A stretch of DNA of 64,000 nucleotides from Cornus controversa (Eukaryota; Streptophyta; Magnoliopsida; Cornales; Cornaceae), in NCBI GenBank assembly GCA_026545225.1, contig CM048845.1, forward strand, positions 60,392,033 through 60,456,032, in the 5' to 3' direction. Positions 44,301 to 55,447 of this stretch are shown here, piece by piece (the first letter of the stretch is position 1; each line of letters begins with the position of its first letter). The notes beneath the pieces were generated by a model. That model did no database searches, was not told where the DNA came from, and saw only the letters and a program-made list of their open reading frames with translations. The position numbers and the translations under genes are program-made.

Positions 44301-45006
44301 TCTACTCAAATTGTAAGTTCTGAGTCTGCTTTTTCCCTTCTGTGTCAATGATTTTTTATTAATGGCTCATATAATATTTAATTTATATATATATATATAT
44401 TTACATCTTGTAGATTTGTACAACTTTTGACATTTAATTAGAATTAATAATTGCCACATCATGCTCTCTGCTTTTAATAATCTGTGGATCTTGTTTGCAA
44501 ATTGGAAACATGTGCACATAAGCATATCTTTACTACACACACACATTGGTCTCTCTCTCTATACAATGTTGTTAATTTCTGAGTCTGCTTTTTCTCTTCT
44601 GTTTCAATGATCTTCTATTATTAAATGATCTAATATTAATGACTCATATAATATTTATTTTATAATTTCTATATATACAACTTGTAGGTTTGTACAACTT
44701 TTGACATTTAAATTAGGATTAATAATTGCCACATTATGGTCTGCTTTTAATAATCTACAATTTTTTTAAGTTGTGTTAGTCATTGCACCTCTCAATTTGC
44801 TTGTCTTTGAACCCTACTATCATTTAAATTGGTGTCTTCTAATACTGCCCTTCGGAAGCTACTTCCAAGAGACCAAGTTTAATGAAATAAAAATAATAAC
44901 AACGAAATAGTTATCAATGGTATGTGGACATGTGACTCTTAAACTATAATTCTTTCATCTAATTTTTTGGTGTCTTCTAATTTAGTAATTTTTTTTGGGT
45001 AATTAG
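41323..45006. other. Left non-coding arm of the Harbinger element
   Basis: 3.7 kb without a credible gene. Shows repeated TATATATGTGTG/TATATATTT tracts (42050-42300) and two direct copies of a ~170-bp segment (44319-44485 and 44578-44760). Any promoter for the first ORF must be in this arm. Confidence 0.6.
44319..44760. repeat. Direct duplication, 2 x ~170-185 bp
   Basis: 44319-44485 and 44578-44760 share TCTGAGTCTGCTTTTTC, CTCATATAATATTTA, TTGTACAACTTTTGACATTT and TAATAATTGCCACAT in the same order, with indels. It lies immediately upstream of the Myb-like ORF. Confidence 0.75.
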
Positions 45007-45961
45007 ATGGATATCAATGATGAGAATGTGGTTGAGTTTGGTAATGATATTCCATTAGAAGGAGAGGACTTAACAGAACAAGGTGATGATGGAAAATTAG
45101 TATGGGATGAGTCCCATATTGAAGTTTTCATTTTGCGTATGGAAGAAGAAGTTAGGGTTGGAAACCGAACTAATTCCACCTTTAACAGTATTGGTTGGAG
45201 GAATTTAGTTGAAGGAATGAGGCTAGAAACGGGGAAGGTCTACACAAAGATCCAACTTAGAAATAAGTTCAACCAACTAAGGGCAATTTACAAAGACTTT
45301 AAAAAACTATTATCAGAGACTGGTGTGGGATTCAATTCCGAGACGGGCATGGTTATAGTAGAGGATGAACGATGGGAAAGGTTGAGCAAGGTTAGTAGTT
45401 TAAAAGTTAATGTATTATCCAATTCCATAAAATATACATTAACTTCTATATCAATTTTATAATTTAGGATTTACTAATATGAAAGATAATAATTTGTAGG
45501 TGGTTAAGAATGCGAGAAAGTTTCGCAGGAAAGGATGTCCCCATTACAGCAAAATGACCACAATTTTCGGGGATACATATGCTACAGGTGCGCATATCCA
45601 CCCTTCCACTAGAGCACCCACCATGTCCCAAGTGCCCACACACCATGTAGGCATACATGACCTTGATGAGAGTGATGACTTCGCTGAGGTTGACGGTCGT
45701 GAGATCAGTCCCTCGCAGCCACTTTCAAATAAAAAAGTCAAAAAAAATAATAGTTTTCATTCGACAATGTCTCAAGTCATGGTTACCATGACTGAGAATG
45801 CTAATATGAAAGCTGAGAGAATTGAAAAAGCCATAGCTGCTGCTTCATCGTCTAATCTTGCTGCATCTTGTGACAAAGGATTTGAAGTCACATCTCCCGT
45901 GAAAAAAGATAAGGAGAAAGAAATGTTTAACTCATGCATTAAGATTTTGGATCAATTGTAG
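45007..45961 (+). CDS. Harbinger ORF1: Myb/SANT-like DNA-binding protein
   Basis: Two exons, 45007-45390 and 45500-45961, with a GT-AG intron (donor GTTAGT, acceptor TTTGTAG) and phase 0, giving 281 residues. The N-terminus is acidic. Residues about 35-128 form a Myb/SANT-like domain of the plant transposon type: WDESHIEVFILRMEEEV, then FNSIGWRNLV, YTKIQLRNKFNQLRAIYKDF and RWERLSK. Exon 2 continues with FRRKGCPHYSKMTTIFGDTYATG, the conserved segment after the domain. The rest is Ser/Lys-rich. In PIF/Harbinger elements this partner protein binds DNA and helps bring the transposase to the nucleus and to the element ends. It directly precedes the transposase on the same strand. Confidence 0.85.
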
Positions 45962-46369
45962 GGGATTGACAATTATCATTATACTAAAGCATCCATGATG
46001 CTTCATGATTCTGATATGTGGAGGGAGTTCTTTATTAACATGCCTGAGGAGAGGAAGGTTGGTTGGGTTATGAACCTTTGATGTTGTTCTTGGATGACTG
46101 TATGAATAACTGTTATTTTACTATCTTGCTTATGGACAACTATTTAATTTACTTGTTGGATGACTGTAATAACTTAATTTAAATTCTCTATGGCTTGCTG
46201 AATATTTTAAATTACTTTATGACCTTATGTTATTCACTTATGTGTATTTTATTTGCTATTTATGTATTAATGATGCTATATATTTTACTTTTGCTTATAG
46301 TTTGCATTATATATTTATTTGTTCACCTAGGATATTATGAATTAGGATAAGATCAGAACAATCATTGAG

Positions 46370-47634
46370 TTGTATGATGATGAGGAGGAGGATGAGTGTG
46401 TCATTATGGTGGCATGTATGTTCAAGTATCATAGGCAGCATTATGAGAAGATACCTTGTAGGGATTCTATCTTACAAGGTGAAGCATATGTGTTGGAGAT
46501 TCTAAATGGCAACCCAGACAGATGTTATCAGAACCTTAGGATGTGGCCCAATGTATTTAGGAAATTGTGTAATCAGCTTAAAGCTTTAGGGTTGAAAGAT
46601 TCAAAAAGTTTGTCTGTCTATGAACAAGTGGCAATTTTCTTACTTACTTTAGCTCACAATGAAAGGAATCGTGTTGTAGCAGAAAGATTCCAGCACTCAA
46701 CCGAGACAATTTCTAGACACTTTCACGGTGTGTTACACAAAGTTTGTGAGTTAGGCAGAATGATTATTGTTCCCCCAGATTTGAATATAATTCCTGATCA
46801 TATAAAAGGGTCTACAAGATTCTACCCTTTCTTTAAAGATTGTGTGGGAGCTATAGATGGAACCCATGTCGATGCGAACGTGCCAGCAGATATGCAATTC
46901 CCATTTCGTGGGAGGAAGGGTGATACCACCCAAAATGTTATGGCCGTTTGTTCATTTGATATGATGTTCACATATGTTCTAGCTGGGTGGGAAGGATCTG
47001 CGAATGATTCAAAGATTTTAAACGAATGCATTAATGATGAGGAATTACAATTTCCATCTCCACCACCAGGTAATATTTTATAAGCTAATGATTGTATGGC
47101 TATTTATACATAGTCTACTTTTATTTATAGTTGGTAAATATGGCAAGAAAGTATTACTTGGTGGACTCTGGGTATGCCAACCAGATTGGATTCTTGGCCC
47201 CTTTTCGGGGTCATTGTTATCACTTCCAAGAATACCGTAGGACTAGGGCACCTCGTGGTCGAGAAGAATTGTTCAACCATAGACACTCATCTTTGAGAAA
47301 TGTGATTGAGCGATGTTTTGGGATGTTGAAGATGAGATTCCCTATTTTGAAACAAATGCCTCCCTTTAAGTTTGAAACTCAAGTACTTATTGTAATGGCA
47401 TGTTGTACACTTCACAATTTCATAAGAATCCAAAGTCAGGCCGATCTTATCTTTAATGGTCAAGCCATTGAGTCATCTTCTTCTTCACAAAGTGCACCTG
47501 CTGAAGATGTTGATGTTGATGTTGATGTTGAAGTTGATATTAATGCAAATGTTTCGACACCTATGCGTCAACAAATGAATCAGATGCGTGATTTTATTGC
47601 TAATAGAATCTGGCAGAGTGTGCAGCACTCTTGA
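46370..47634 (+). CDS. Harbinger DDE transposase (HARBI1/ALP1-like), probably frame-disrupted
   Basis: Two coding blocks: 46370-47069 and 47131-47634. The first has an HTH-like region (about 80-120, NRVVAERFQHSTETISRHF) and the catalytic aspartates in GAIDGTH (residue 163) and ANDSKIL (residue 213). The second carries YYLVDSGYANQIGFLAP and the catalytic glutamate in NVIERCFG (codon 47308-47310), plus the usual MACCTLHNFI and a run of Asp-Val repeats. All DDE residues are therefore present. The obvious donor (CCACCACCAG|GTAATA) joined to the only good acceptor (TTTATAG at 47130) puts the second block out of frame. This copy may be inactive unless another splice is used. The family acts in the nucleus by cut-and-paste at TWA sites. 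Confidence 0.8.
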
Positions 47635-47789
47635 TTGATATGCCAAGAGGTAGTAAATGGATAACTATATAACTATAGTTTTTTAAGATATGGATAACTG
47701 TATTAAGTAATTACTAAATAAATGGATAACTGTAATAAATTAATGAGTTTGAACTCTCTTTAATGTATTTAGTATTATATAATGCAGTA

Positions 47790-48227
47790 ATGTATCAAGT
47801 AAAAGGTGAAGGACCTTTATGTGCATGTGGGAGAGGTCCCATGAACCTATATCAGGCTCAAACTAACAAGAATAAGGGACGCTACTTCTATAGGTGTCCA
47901 GGTTGGGAGGTAAATATGTCAATTGAAAATAATTAGTGTGCTATTTATATTATTTTCGTACTTAAGTAAAAATATTTTTTAAAACAATTCTATTTATTAT
48001 TGTAGTCGCACATCAATGCTTTTATATGGTTGGATGAATTACACCAAGGTGCAGAGGTTCATGAAAATGTTCATGGTGATTTGGAGAATATTGTTGCAAA
48101 TATGCAAGTTGAGCAATATAAACAAAAAATTCTCCTATATGGTGGTTGTGGATGTGTTGCTATTTGCATAATCTTTATGTTGGTTGTGATATTCATAATG
48201 CTTATTGTATTGCTTGAGAAGAAATGA
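47790..48227 (+). CDS. Harbinger ORF3: GRF-type zinc-finger protein with hydrophobic C-terminus
   Basis: Two exons, 47790-47909 and 48006-48227 (GT-AG, phase 0), 113 residues. The N-terminal ~50 residues match the GRF zinc-finger pattern: CAC at 11-13, GR at 30-31, FYRC at 33-36 and FIWLDE at 46-51. The fourth metal ligand usually found before the FxW segment is not a cysteine here (SHINAF), so metal binding may be altered. A basic/Gln-rich linker follows, then a strongly hydrophobic segment (about 80-110) ending EKK, probably a membrane helix. GRF fingers bind single-stranded nucleic acid in other proteins. Short plant GRF proteins of this shape are widespread and uncharacterised. The gene starts 155 bp after the transposase stop, same strand, inside the element ends. 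Confidence 0.75.
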
Positions 48228-48470
48228 TTGGTTTGTAATATATTTATAAATTAATTATGCTACTTATGTTGTTATGATTTATATTTTGGCATGTAATATT
48301 AATGATACTTATTTTGTTATTATATATATTTGGGAATGTAATATTTAAACTTAGATGATAATAGATATATAGAATATCATATTGTATATCACTTGTGGTT
48401 GAGGAATGATGATTGTGGAGTAAGCAATATTGAATGCTGCGAACAAATAACATTGCGATGACTTGTAAAG

Positions 48471-48968
48471 TCTGAAAAAAGGTATATGTTCTGTGGTTCT
48501 TTTCATTTAAAAAATTTAGAGTTAAACTTTATATTTGAATATCTTTGCTATGATTTGTAATGCATTTGCTTTGCATGTCGGAGAATGTCCTCAAATTCAT
48601 ATGGATAATAACGAAGCCTGAAAAAAGGTATATGTTCTGTGTTTCTTTTCATTTCAAAAATTTAGAGTTAAACTTTATATTTGAATATCTTTGCTATGAT
48701 TTGTAATGCATTTGCATTGCATGTCGGAGAATGTCCTCAAATTCATATGGATAACAACGAAGCCTGAAAAGGTATATGTTCTTTGTTTCTTTTCATTTCA
48801 AAAATTTAGAGTTAAACTTTATATTTGAATATCTTTGCTATGATTTGTAATGCATTTGCTTTGCATGTCGGAGAATGTCCTCAAATTCATATGGATAACA
48901 ACGAAGCCTGAAAAAAGGTATATGTTCTGTGTTTCTTTTCATTTCAAAAATTTAGAGTTAAACTTTAT
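48471..48968. repeat. Tandem array, ~146-bp unit, about 3.4 copies
   Basis: Units start at about 48471, 48617, 48763 and 48907, each beginning CTGAAAAAAGGTATATGTTC and containing GCATGTCGGAGAATGTCC. Copies are nearly identical, indicating recent amplification. It lies just downstream of the GRF gene inside the Harbinger element. Confidence 0.9.
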
Positions 48969-51376
48969 CTGATATTCCTTTTGATTCTTTGGCATTTTCG
49001 TCAATGCTGGTTACCTTAAAATTGGTAGGAGTTAGTTTTAAACCATATTATATTTTCTAAGTTAATTACTTTACTTTAATAATTTGTCATTTTCATTATT
49101 TCTTGTGTAGTACATTGAAGATATAAAGGTTGGAAGACGCAAATTTCACTATGTCACTATCAATAAAAGGTATTTTCAGTATCTATTAGCTTTCGATGAA
49201 CTTACTTGAGAGAAGGAAATAGAAAAAAACTGATTTTCTATTTATAGGTTGGTTTCTTGAAATAGATGAAAATACTGGGAAGTGGAAATTTTAATTTTTT
49301 GGTTAGAGAGAGAACAATGATGTCGAGTCAATTTCAGTCTTATACCAATTATTTGGGTTTAGCTAGAAGGAAATTTGTTATGGCATTTGCTTTGCAAAGG
49401 CCCTTCACTCTCGCGGAATATAAAATTTGACAGATGTACTGGGTTACTGGTTTTGAAGTTGGTATTGATAGGGGTATAGCAGGAAGTTATGGTAGTGCTA
49501 CCACTTAATTAGTTTCTCAATTTTTCAGTTCCTTTCTTAGCAGTGATTAGTTTCTTCTTCTTCTTCTTCTTGATGGTGGTGGGAATTGGTTTTGAAGTTG
49601 GTGGTGGTGGTATGGGGCCATGGCAGTGGCCTCGGTTGTAATAGTGAGATAGGTAAATACGGAAGTCAAGCACTCAAGTTTCACTTTGAATAACATCAAT
49701 GCCATTCTTCACTGGAAAATGAGGGCTTATGCAATCTTAGAGAAGGCAGCTTGTTTGTGAAAGTATAGCTTGGAGGGTGATCATTTAACAAAATGAAAGG
49801 AAAAAGGAATGAGGGAAAGTGCCAAGATATCCCTCCACAATTGCAGTATTGCATAAATTGTGGAATGATACTTTAGGCACTTGGTTAAATGTCATGCAAC
49901 ATTTGTAACCCAAGAATGAGGCAACATCAAGACATTGCCTCTACTCCTGCTGACGTTGCTTTGTGTAATTTTTCAGATTAAATCTTCGTTTTCCATTGTG
50001 TTGCATTACTTCCTTTCTCTTTTGTCATCATTACATTACTTTGCTTTTCCATTTTCAAGGGGCTTGAACTGCTTTGCACTTTCAAGGGGTTTGAACTACT
50101 GCACTTTTTTTGTACTTCTGAGCTTCATTAACTATAAAATTTGGTGCTCTCTCTCTCTCACTCTTGTCATTTGCATTCTCTTATTCAATAGAAACTTTAT
50201 GAAACAATTAGGATCTTGCTTGTAATTAATTAATGTGGAACTTTGTTTCTCGATTCTTCCTTGCTAGCTTTATTTTATGAGAAATGTTTGTATTTTCGTA
50301 TTATTTTAGTACATTATTTGTAATACAGGTTTCTTTGCATATTGAATTGTTTTTACTTAGATTTTGTAGACATTCATTTTCACTTACAGAGACACCTGTA
50401 TGAAGCAATTAGGCAAATCCACTCACTGACTTTTCTTTTATTTTAGTTAAAAATTAATTTGAGATCAAATTTTCACTTTGCTTGCTCTTTCATGTATCTA
50501 TTGAATTTAATTGCTATCCCAGTTCCATATAGAACTCCTGTTAAGTGGTTATAAAACATTTTAGCCGCACCTAATGATCCAACTATCTAGAGTGGCATGC
50601 ATTCTGATATAAGCACTTGCCTAGTTGACCTTGATTCTTGCAAGATTGGTGTTGTCCAAAGTTAATTGATAACCTTAGTTCATTTTCAATGTGGTGTTGC
50701 TGCTTTCACAGACGTCTTACATACAATTGTTAGGATTTACATAGCAGTATGAGTGATGTTTAGAGTATGCAAGTCAGCCTCTGGTATCTACCTTCAGTTA
50801 GAAAGGGCATAGGGTTGTTACTTGGAGTTAAAGTGATTGACTCAGCTTATATACTTGGAAAAATTTGCAACTCTATGTTAAACTTTAAAATTTTTATAAT
50901 TTTTCAATGTATAAAGTTGGAATATATAACAAAATTTATAAATTAGTTGTCTCTCCTTTAAGCTAACAATGCATAAAGTTGCTCACACTGATATACATTG
51001 TTTGTCTCATTCCATAGTGTTTAACATGTTATCATAATCTTGGTTCTCAAAGGTCTTGTTTACATGTGTAGTAAATTCTCATAAATTAATTCTCAAGAAT
51101 TTGTGCATTAATTTGTTTTTCTTGAAATCATGAAAAACAGGGTAATAGAAGAAACTACTACTCTCTCTCTACTGCATGTTATATGTTTATTGAAGATACA
51201 CTAGGTTTTAATATTTGTTACTTGTTGATTTAAATCAATCCCCTTGTTCATAGTGACCGTCATTTAAAGGTAATGAAATAAGCTTTTGTGTGGTTTGAGA
51301 CTTGAGATTCTGTATAAAATTTAATTTAAAATTTTGGGTTCTGAAATTTTCAAATTTCAGTCTATTATAGTAATCC

Positions 51377-51452
<76 letters not shown>

Positions 51453-52470
51453 AAAGATGAACTTTGCAGAAATCATTGTTTTTTCTATTCTATTCTAAAT
51501 TCTACAGGTAGAGGTACCATCTTGCTTTGTTGGTTTGGTCTTGGAGAACTGTCAACTTCCATTTCCAAATCATGGGCATGTTATCGAAGCATGCCTTAAT
51601 TTGCAACCGACAATATTGACATTGAGATTGACATTGTATGTGCTGGATATGGATTTCACAAGATTGGAGAGATCCCTCCAGTGAGTACCGTAGGATCATG
51701 CCACTAAGGGTTGTTGGCCTATCTGACTGGTTGTTTGGTTGTCACAAGATGGATAATAGAAAGCCCAACATGGAGACCTTGTGCTCACAATTCACAAACA
51801 TATACATATTATAGCTGACTGATCATCTCCAATGGTTTTCACTGATTCCCTGGAGTTTAGCCTCGGATTACCAGAGACATAGAAGCTACTGAAGTCAAAT
51901 GCTTGAATCGTTGCTTTAGTTTTCCACTACGGACTTGATTATGACGGCATTCATTACCAGTTGTTCTGATTCTTCATGGTGATAAATTACATATTTGGTT
52001 TGGGTTTATCAAGTGATTCATTTTGTATGACAGTAACATTTTGTATATTCGAATGTATTTGTAGAATGAAAGTTATAGTACCTTATAAATCTTGTAATTT
52101 ACCCATGCCAAATGGCTAGCTCATGTTAAATAATATTCAAATGGAATTTTTTGCATCATTAATTCTATTAACTGTTGATTTTTAGGAGTTTCATTCATAC
52201 ATAAAGCTTGTTTTCTGCTATGTGTTGACCTTAAATTGATTAAAATTAAGTGGAAAATTATGAAATGATCATCATAGTTCATGTTAAATATATCTTCACT
52301 GTAATGATCATCATAGTTTTAATAAAAATGCTCAATTTGATGTGGTGACAAACATAATACAAGTTGGTCTATATTTTCCAAAATCACTCCGAAAATGTTC
52401 TACTCCATATAGATGGCAGTTACAAAGTTGGAACTAGTATAAGAAAATAATAAAAATCAGGATGCTGAAT
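48969..52470. other. Right non-coding arm of the Harbinger element
   Basis: 3.5 kb with no convincing gene; short open frames are unrelated to known families. Contains a TTC microsatellite near 49552-49571, a GGTGG-rich patch at about 49575-49620 and a long TA tract (51380-51448). Confidence 0.6.
51380..51448. repeat. (AT)n microsatellite
   Basis: About 34 AT units in the right arm of the Harbinger element. Confidence 0.95.
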
Positions 52471-52950
52471 CTTATTTATGTGTAAAAATTTTGCCAATCA
52501 ACTACTAAAATTAAGTCTATTATATAAATAATTAATTATATAAATAAATTTTAAATATGAAATAACAAACTTATTTATGTGTAAAAATTTTGCCAATCAA
52601 CTACTAAAATTAAGTCTATTTTATAAATAATTAATTATATAAATACATTTTAAATATGAAATAACAAACTTATTTATGTGTGAAAATTTTGCCAAGCAAC
52701 TACTAAAATTAAGTCTATTATATAAATAATTAATTATATAAATAAATTTTAAATATGAAATAACAAACTTATTTATGTGTAAATTTTTTTACCAATGAAC
52801 TAATAAAAAATTATGTCTATTATATAAATAAATTTTAAATATGAAAAAACAAACTTTTATTTATGTGTACAAATTTTGCCAATCAACTAATATTATGTCT
52901 ATTATATAAATAATTAATTATAAAAATAACTTTTTAAAATGAAATAAAAA
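52471..52950. repeat. Subterminal tandem array, ~99-bp unit, about 4.9 copies
   Basis: Units start near 52471, 52570, 52669, 52768 and 52854 with the word CTTATTTATGTGTAAAAATT and the internal TTTTGCCAATCAACTACTAA. The last two copies are more diverged. The array lies about 280 bp from the right terminus, where transposase or accessory-protein binding sites are often located. Confidence 0.9.
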
Positions 52951-53270
52951 ATTAGAAACAGTCAGTACCAAACATGTTTTTTTGTTTTTGCTTTTTATAT
53001 TTTGGCAGCAGTTGGAGTTACCAAACATGTTTTCAGTGTTTTGTTTTCAAAATTTTTGAGGTTACCAAACGTGTTTTGTATGTTTCTGCTTCAGTAATTA
53101 TCGCAACGAAATTTCGTCACCAAACATACTTTCGCTTTTAATTCAAAACACCATACAACAAAAACATTATTTCTGTTTTATCTAAAAACGAAACATCTAA
53201 AACAAAACGCATACCAAACACCCCCTAAACGCATTGTATTTGATAACTCATTGCGATTTAAATAGTACCA

Positions 53271-53345
53271 AGTCCAAACATATTACTTGCGATTCGTTTA
53301 ATGGTAATTTACCATTAAACGAATCGCAAGTAATTTGTTTGGACT
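53271..53345. repeat. Near-perfect 75-nt palindrome (hairpin)
   Basis: Arms of 37 nt (53271-53307 and 53309-53345) pair in 36 of 37 positions around a single T; the only mismatch is T-T at 53281/53335. The arms contain ACTTGCGATTCGTTTAATGG. It lies 43 bp outside the right TAA duplication of the Harbinger element. It could be a tiny foldback element or part of one. No target duplication was found. Confidence 0.85.
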
Positions 53346-53647
53346 CTGACCAACAAATCCGACAATCGCCTAATACTAAAAATCTAGGTTTGTTTATTGC
53401 TTTGCAACAATGTTGACTTTTTGACCTATATGTACTTGACATTATTAGCAACTTAATCCATATTATTTTGTACAAGAGTAATGATGCATGAACAAAAAAA
53501 CTAGGCTGACTAAACAAGTTATATTATGTACATTTACGTCGCACCATTTTCACAGTAGGGTAATGTTATGAACTCTCCATTGACTTGAATGACCTTTAAA
53601 AGATTCATTTGACTTTTCAGTCTATGGACAAGACTTTCAACAGAGGG

Positions 53648-54276
53648 TTAGGACTAATTTGATACGCTGATATGAAATAAAGGGAGAATGGAATGAAGAC
53701 AGAAATGAAATGAGAATAAGAATGATAATGAGAATAGAATGATCATTCTTATTCTAATGTTTACTACAGATAAAAAATGATGTAATAATGAAATGATATT
53801 ACCTTTCAACATGTTTTATTAGACATTTGGCCAATTTAATTTAATCATCATGTGAAAGAAAATTTTAATTACCCATTCAATTAAAACTTTATAAATCAAA
53901 ATATAATCCGTCTTTTACTTCTAGTCAAGATTAATATAATCTTTTATACGAAAAAAAATAAATTATTTTATTAAAAACTGAAAGTGATAAAAATTAATAT
54001 TTTATTAAATATTTTAATAGGTATATATATATATATATATTTTAGAGTGAGTTGTAAAAGAGAGATGCATTAATGAAGAGAGAGAGAGAATGATTTTAAT
54101 ACTAAGTGGGAATGGAATGACCATTCCATGACTCAATAAATGAAATGGTTTTGTTGGAATAAGCATTCTAAGGGAATGACTTGGAATGATGTAACACAAC
54201 AAACGAGAGAAAGAGAATGAAAGGTGAAATGACCATTTCATTCCACATCCATTCCTGCGTACCAAACTAGCCCTTA
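53648..54276. mobile_element. Tourist-like MITE (53651-54273)
   Basis: The left end is GGACTAATTTGATACGC and the right end reads GCGTACCAAACTAGCCC. TTA is duplicated at 53648-53650 and 54274-54276. The body is rich in GGAATGA / TCATTCC. It is the same family as the element starting at 5706. No ORF of note. Confidence 0.75.
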
Positions 54277-54375
54277 GAGTGTTGAGCTCTTTTATTAACC
54301 ATTGAATTGTGCAAAATTCACAAACCCAAACATAAATTTTAACATTTGTCCTCAGCTTTTGGTTCTGGTTTCTGC

Positions 54376-54983
54376 TTAAGGCATCCACTATAGGTTAGCC
54401 AAATTTGGTTCTCCAAATTTCAATTTTAGCTAGTCACCTCAGCATTTTAACCATCCACATCATCATGTCAGGATCTCTAAATTTTGACTCCACAACAAGT
54501 TCTCCAGATTTTTACTATCCACACAATTAAATAATTTTACACAATTAAATTAATCTATAATTTTATACATACATACATATATATGTTAAATTTTTTTATA
54601 CTTTTTTAACTTAAAAAATTCATAATTTTTTCGTTTTAAGTCAAAAAATAGTCTATATAATACTCAAATTAAAGCTCTCAAAATTATTTTTCTAACAGAA
54701 TTAATTTCATCAAAAAATTCAATTTGTAGTGAAAGTTATTGAGATTTAAGTAAATGATACATACATATATATATATATATATATACATAGCACGAATTTT
54801 TATAAAAGTAAAAACAAAAAAAATAATAAAATAATACATTTGGTTCGCTTGGTGCTAAGCAATCCGGCAAAGCACCAAGCGAAGCATTAGTGGGGCCCAT
54901 TGTTTTAACTATTCCATTATTTAGCCACAGTAACTTTTGGTTCGCCAGACTTGTGTCTGGCGAACCCGGTGCTGGTGCTCTTA
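54376..54983. mobile_element. Tourist-like MITE (54379-54980)
   Basis: The left end is AGGCATCCACTATAGG and the right end reads CCCGGTGCTGGTGCTC. TTA is duplicated at 54376-54378 and 54981-54983. Interior blocks match 5099-5602 in inverse orientation. It starts about 100 bp after the previous MITE. Confidence 0.7.
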
Positions 54984-55447
54984 GGACTGGTTTTGGTTCA
55001 TTGACTTTCCAATTCCGGCTTATGATCATGGGATTTGAGCTGCATGATTCTGGTTACTGTTCTTAGATCTTTGCCTGGAATAGTTTTAATGCCCTGATCT
55101 TATTTCTGCTTTAGTCTGCAAAATTGCTTCAGACACAGCCAACCTAGTTGAGCTAGTACTCTCATGGGTATATGTCAAGCTAAATAGAGAGAAGAACTTC
55201 AACTTGAATGAACATATAGCAGAACGTGGTATACAACATTCATGTTTAACATATGTGGTATGGATTAGCTTCCACTGGCAAGAACTAAAAGTAAACAAGA
55301 ACTCACGGCCATGGTTACATCCAAAAGCAAACCATATAAGCACAGGCAGCCATAAAATTCCTGAAACGGTGCATGATTGCTTGTGTTAGATGTACACACT
55401 GCTACTCATGATATCGACGAGTTCAGTTAGCAAGAAAGACATTGTTG

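Larger units (their letters stand above)
41284..53228 (+). mobile_element. Near-complete autonomous-type PIF/Harbinger transposon (41287-53225)
   Basis: The 11,939-bp element has ends starting GGGCCTGTTTGGTATATG on the left and, inverted, GGGGGTGTTTGGTATGCG on the right; the similarity extends over about 36 bp with a handful of mismatches. TAA is duplicated at 41284-41286 and 53226-53228. Three plus-strand genes lie in the middle: Myb/SANT-like (45007-45961), DDE transposase (46370-47634) and GRF zinc finger (47790-48227). Long flanks on both sides are AT-rich and contain direct duplications and tandem arrays. PIF/Harbinger elements need both the Myb-like protein and the transposase to move. 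The length is large for the superfamily, partly because of the repeat-rich flanks. Confidence 0.85.

Noticed and set aside
49935-50225. 96-codon hydrophobic ORF in the Harbinger right arm
   Set aside because: The Phe/Leu/Ser richness follows from T-rich DNA; no relatives recognised and no fit with the element's gene set.
48471-52950. Tandem repeats as a CRISPR-like array
   Set aside because: Units are 99-146 bp, head-to-tail with no spacers, and the DNA is plant nuclear.
53271-53345. microRNA precursor
   Set aside because: The near-perfect pairing with a one-base loop is unlike plant miRNA precursors; a foldback or inverted duplication is likelier, though small RNAs were not excluded.
53234-53517. 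ORFs of 60 and 89 codons on opposite strands
   Set aside because: They translate the two arms of the palindrome and give matching peptides, an artefact of the inverted repeat.
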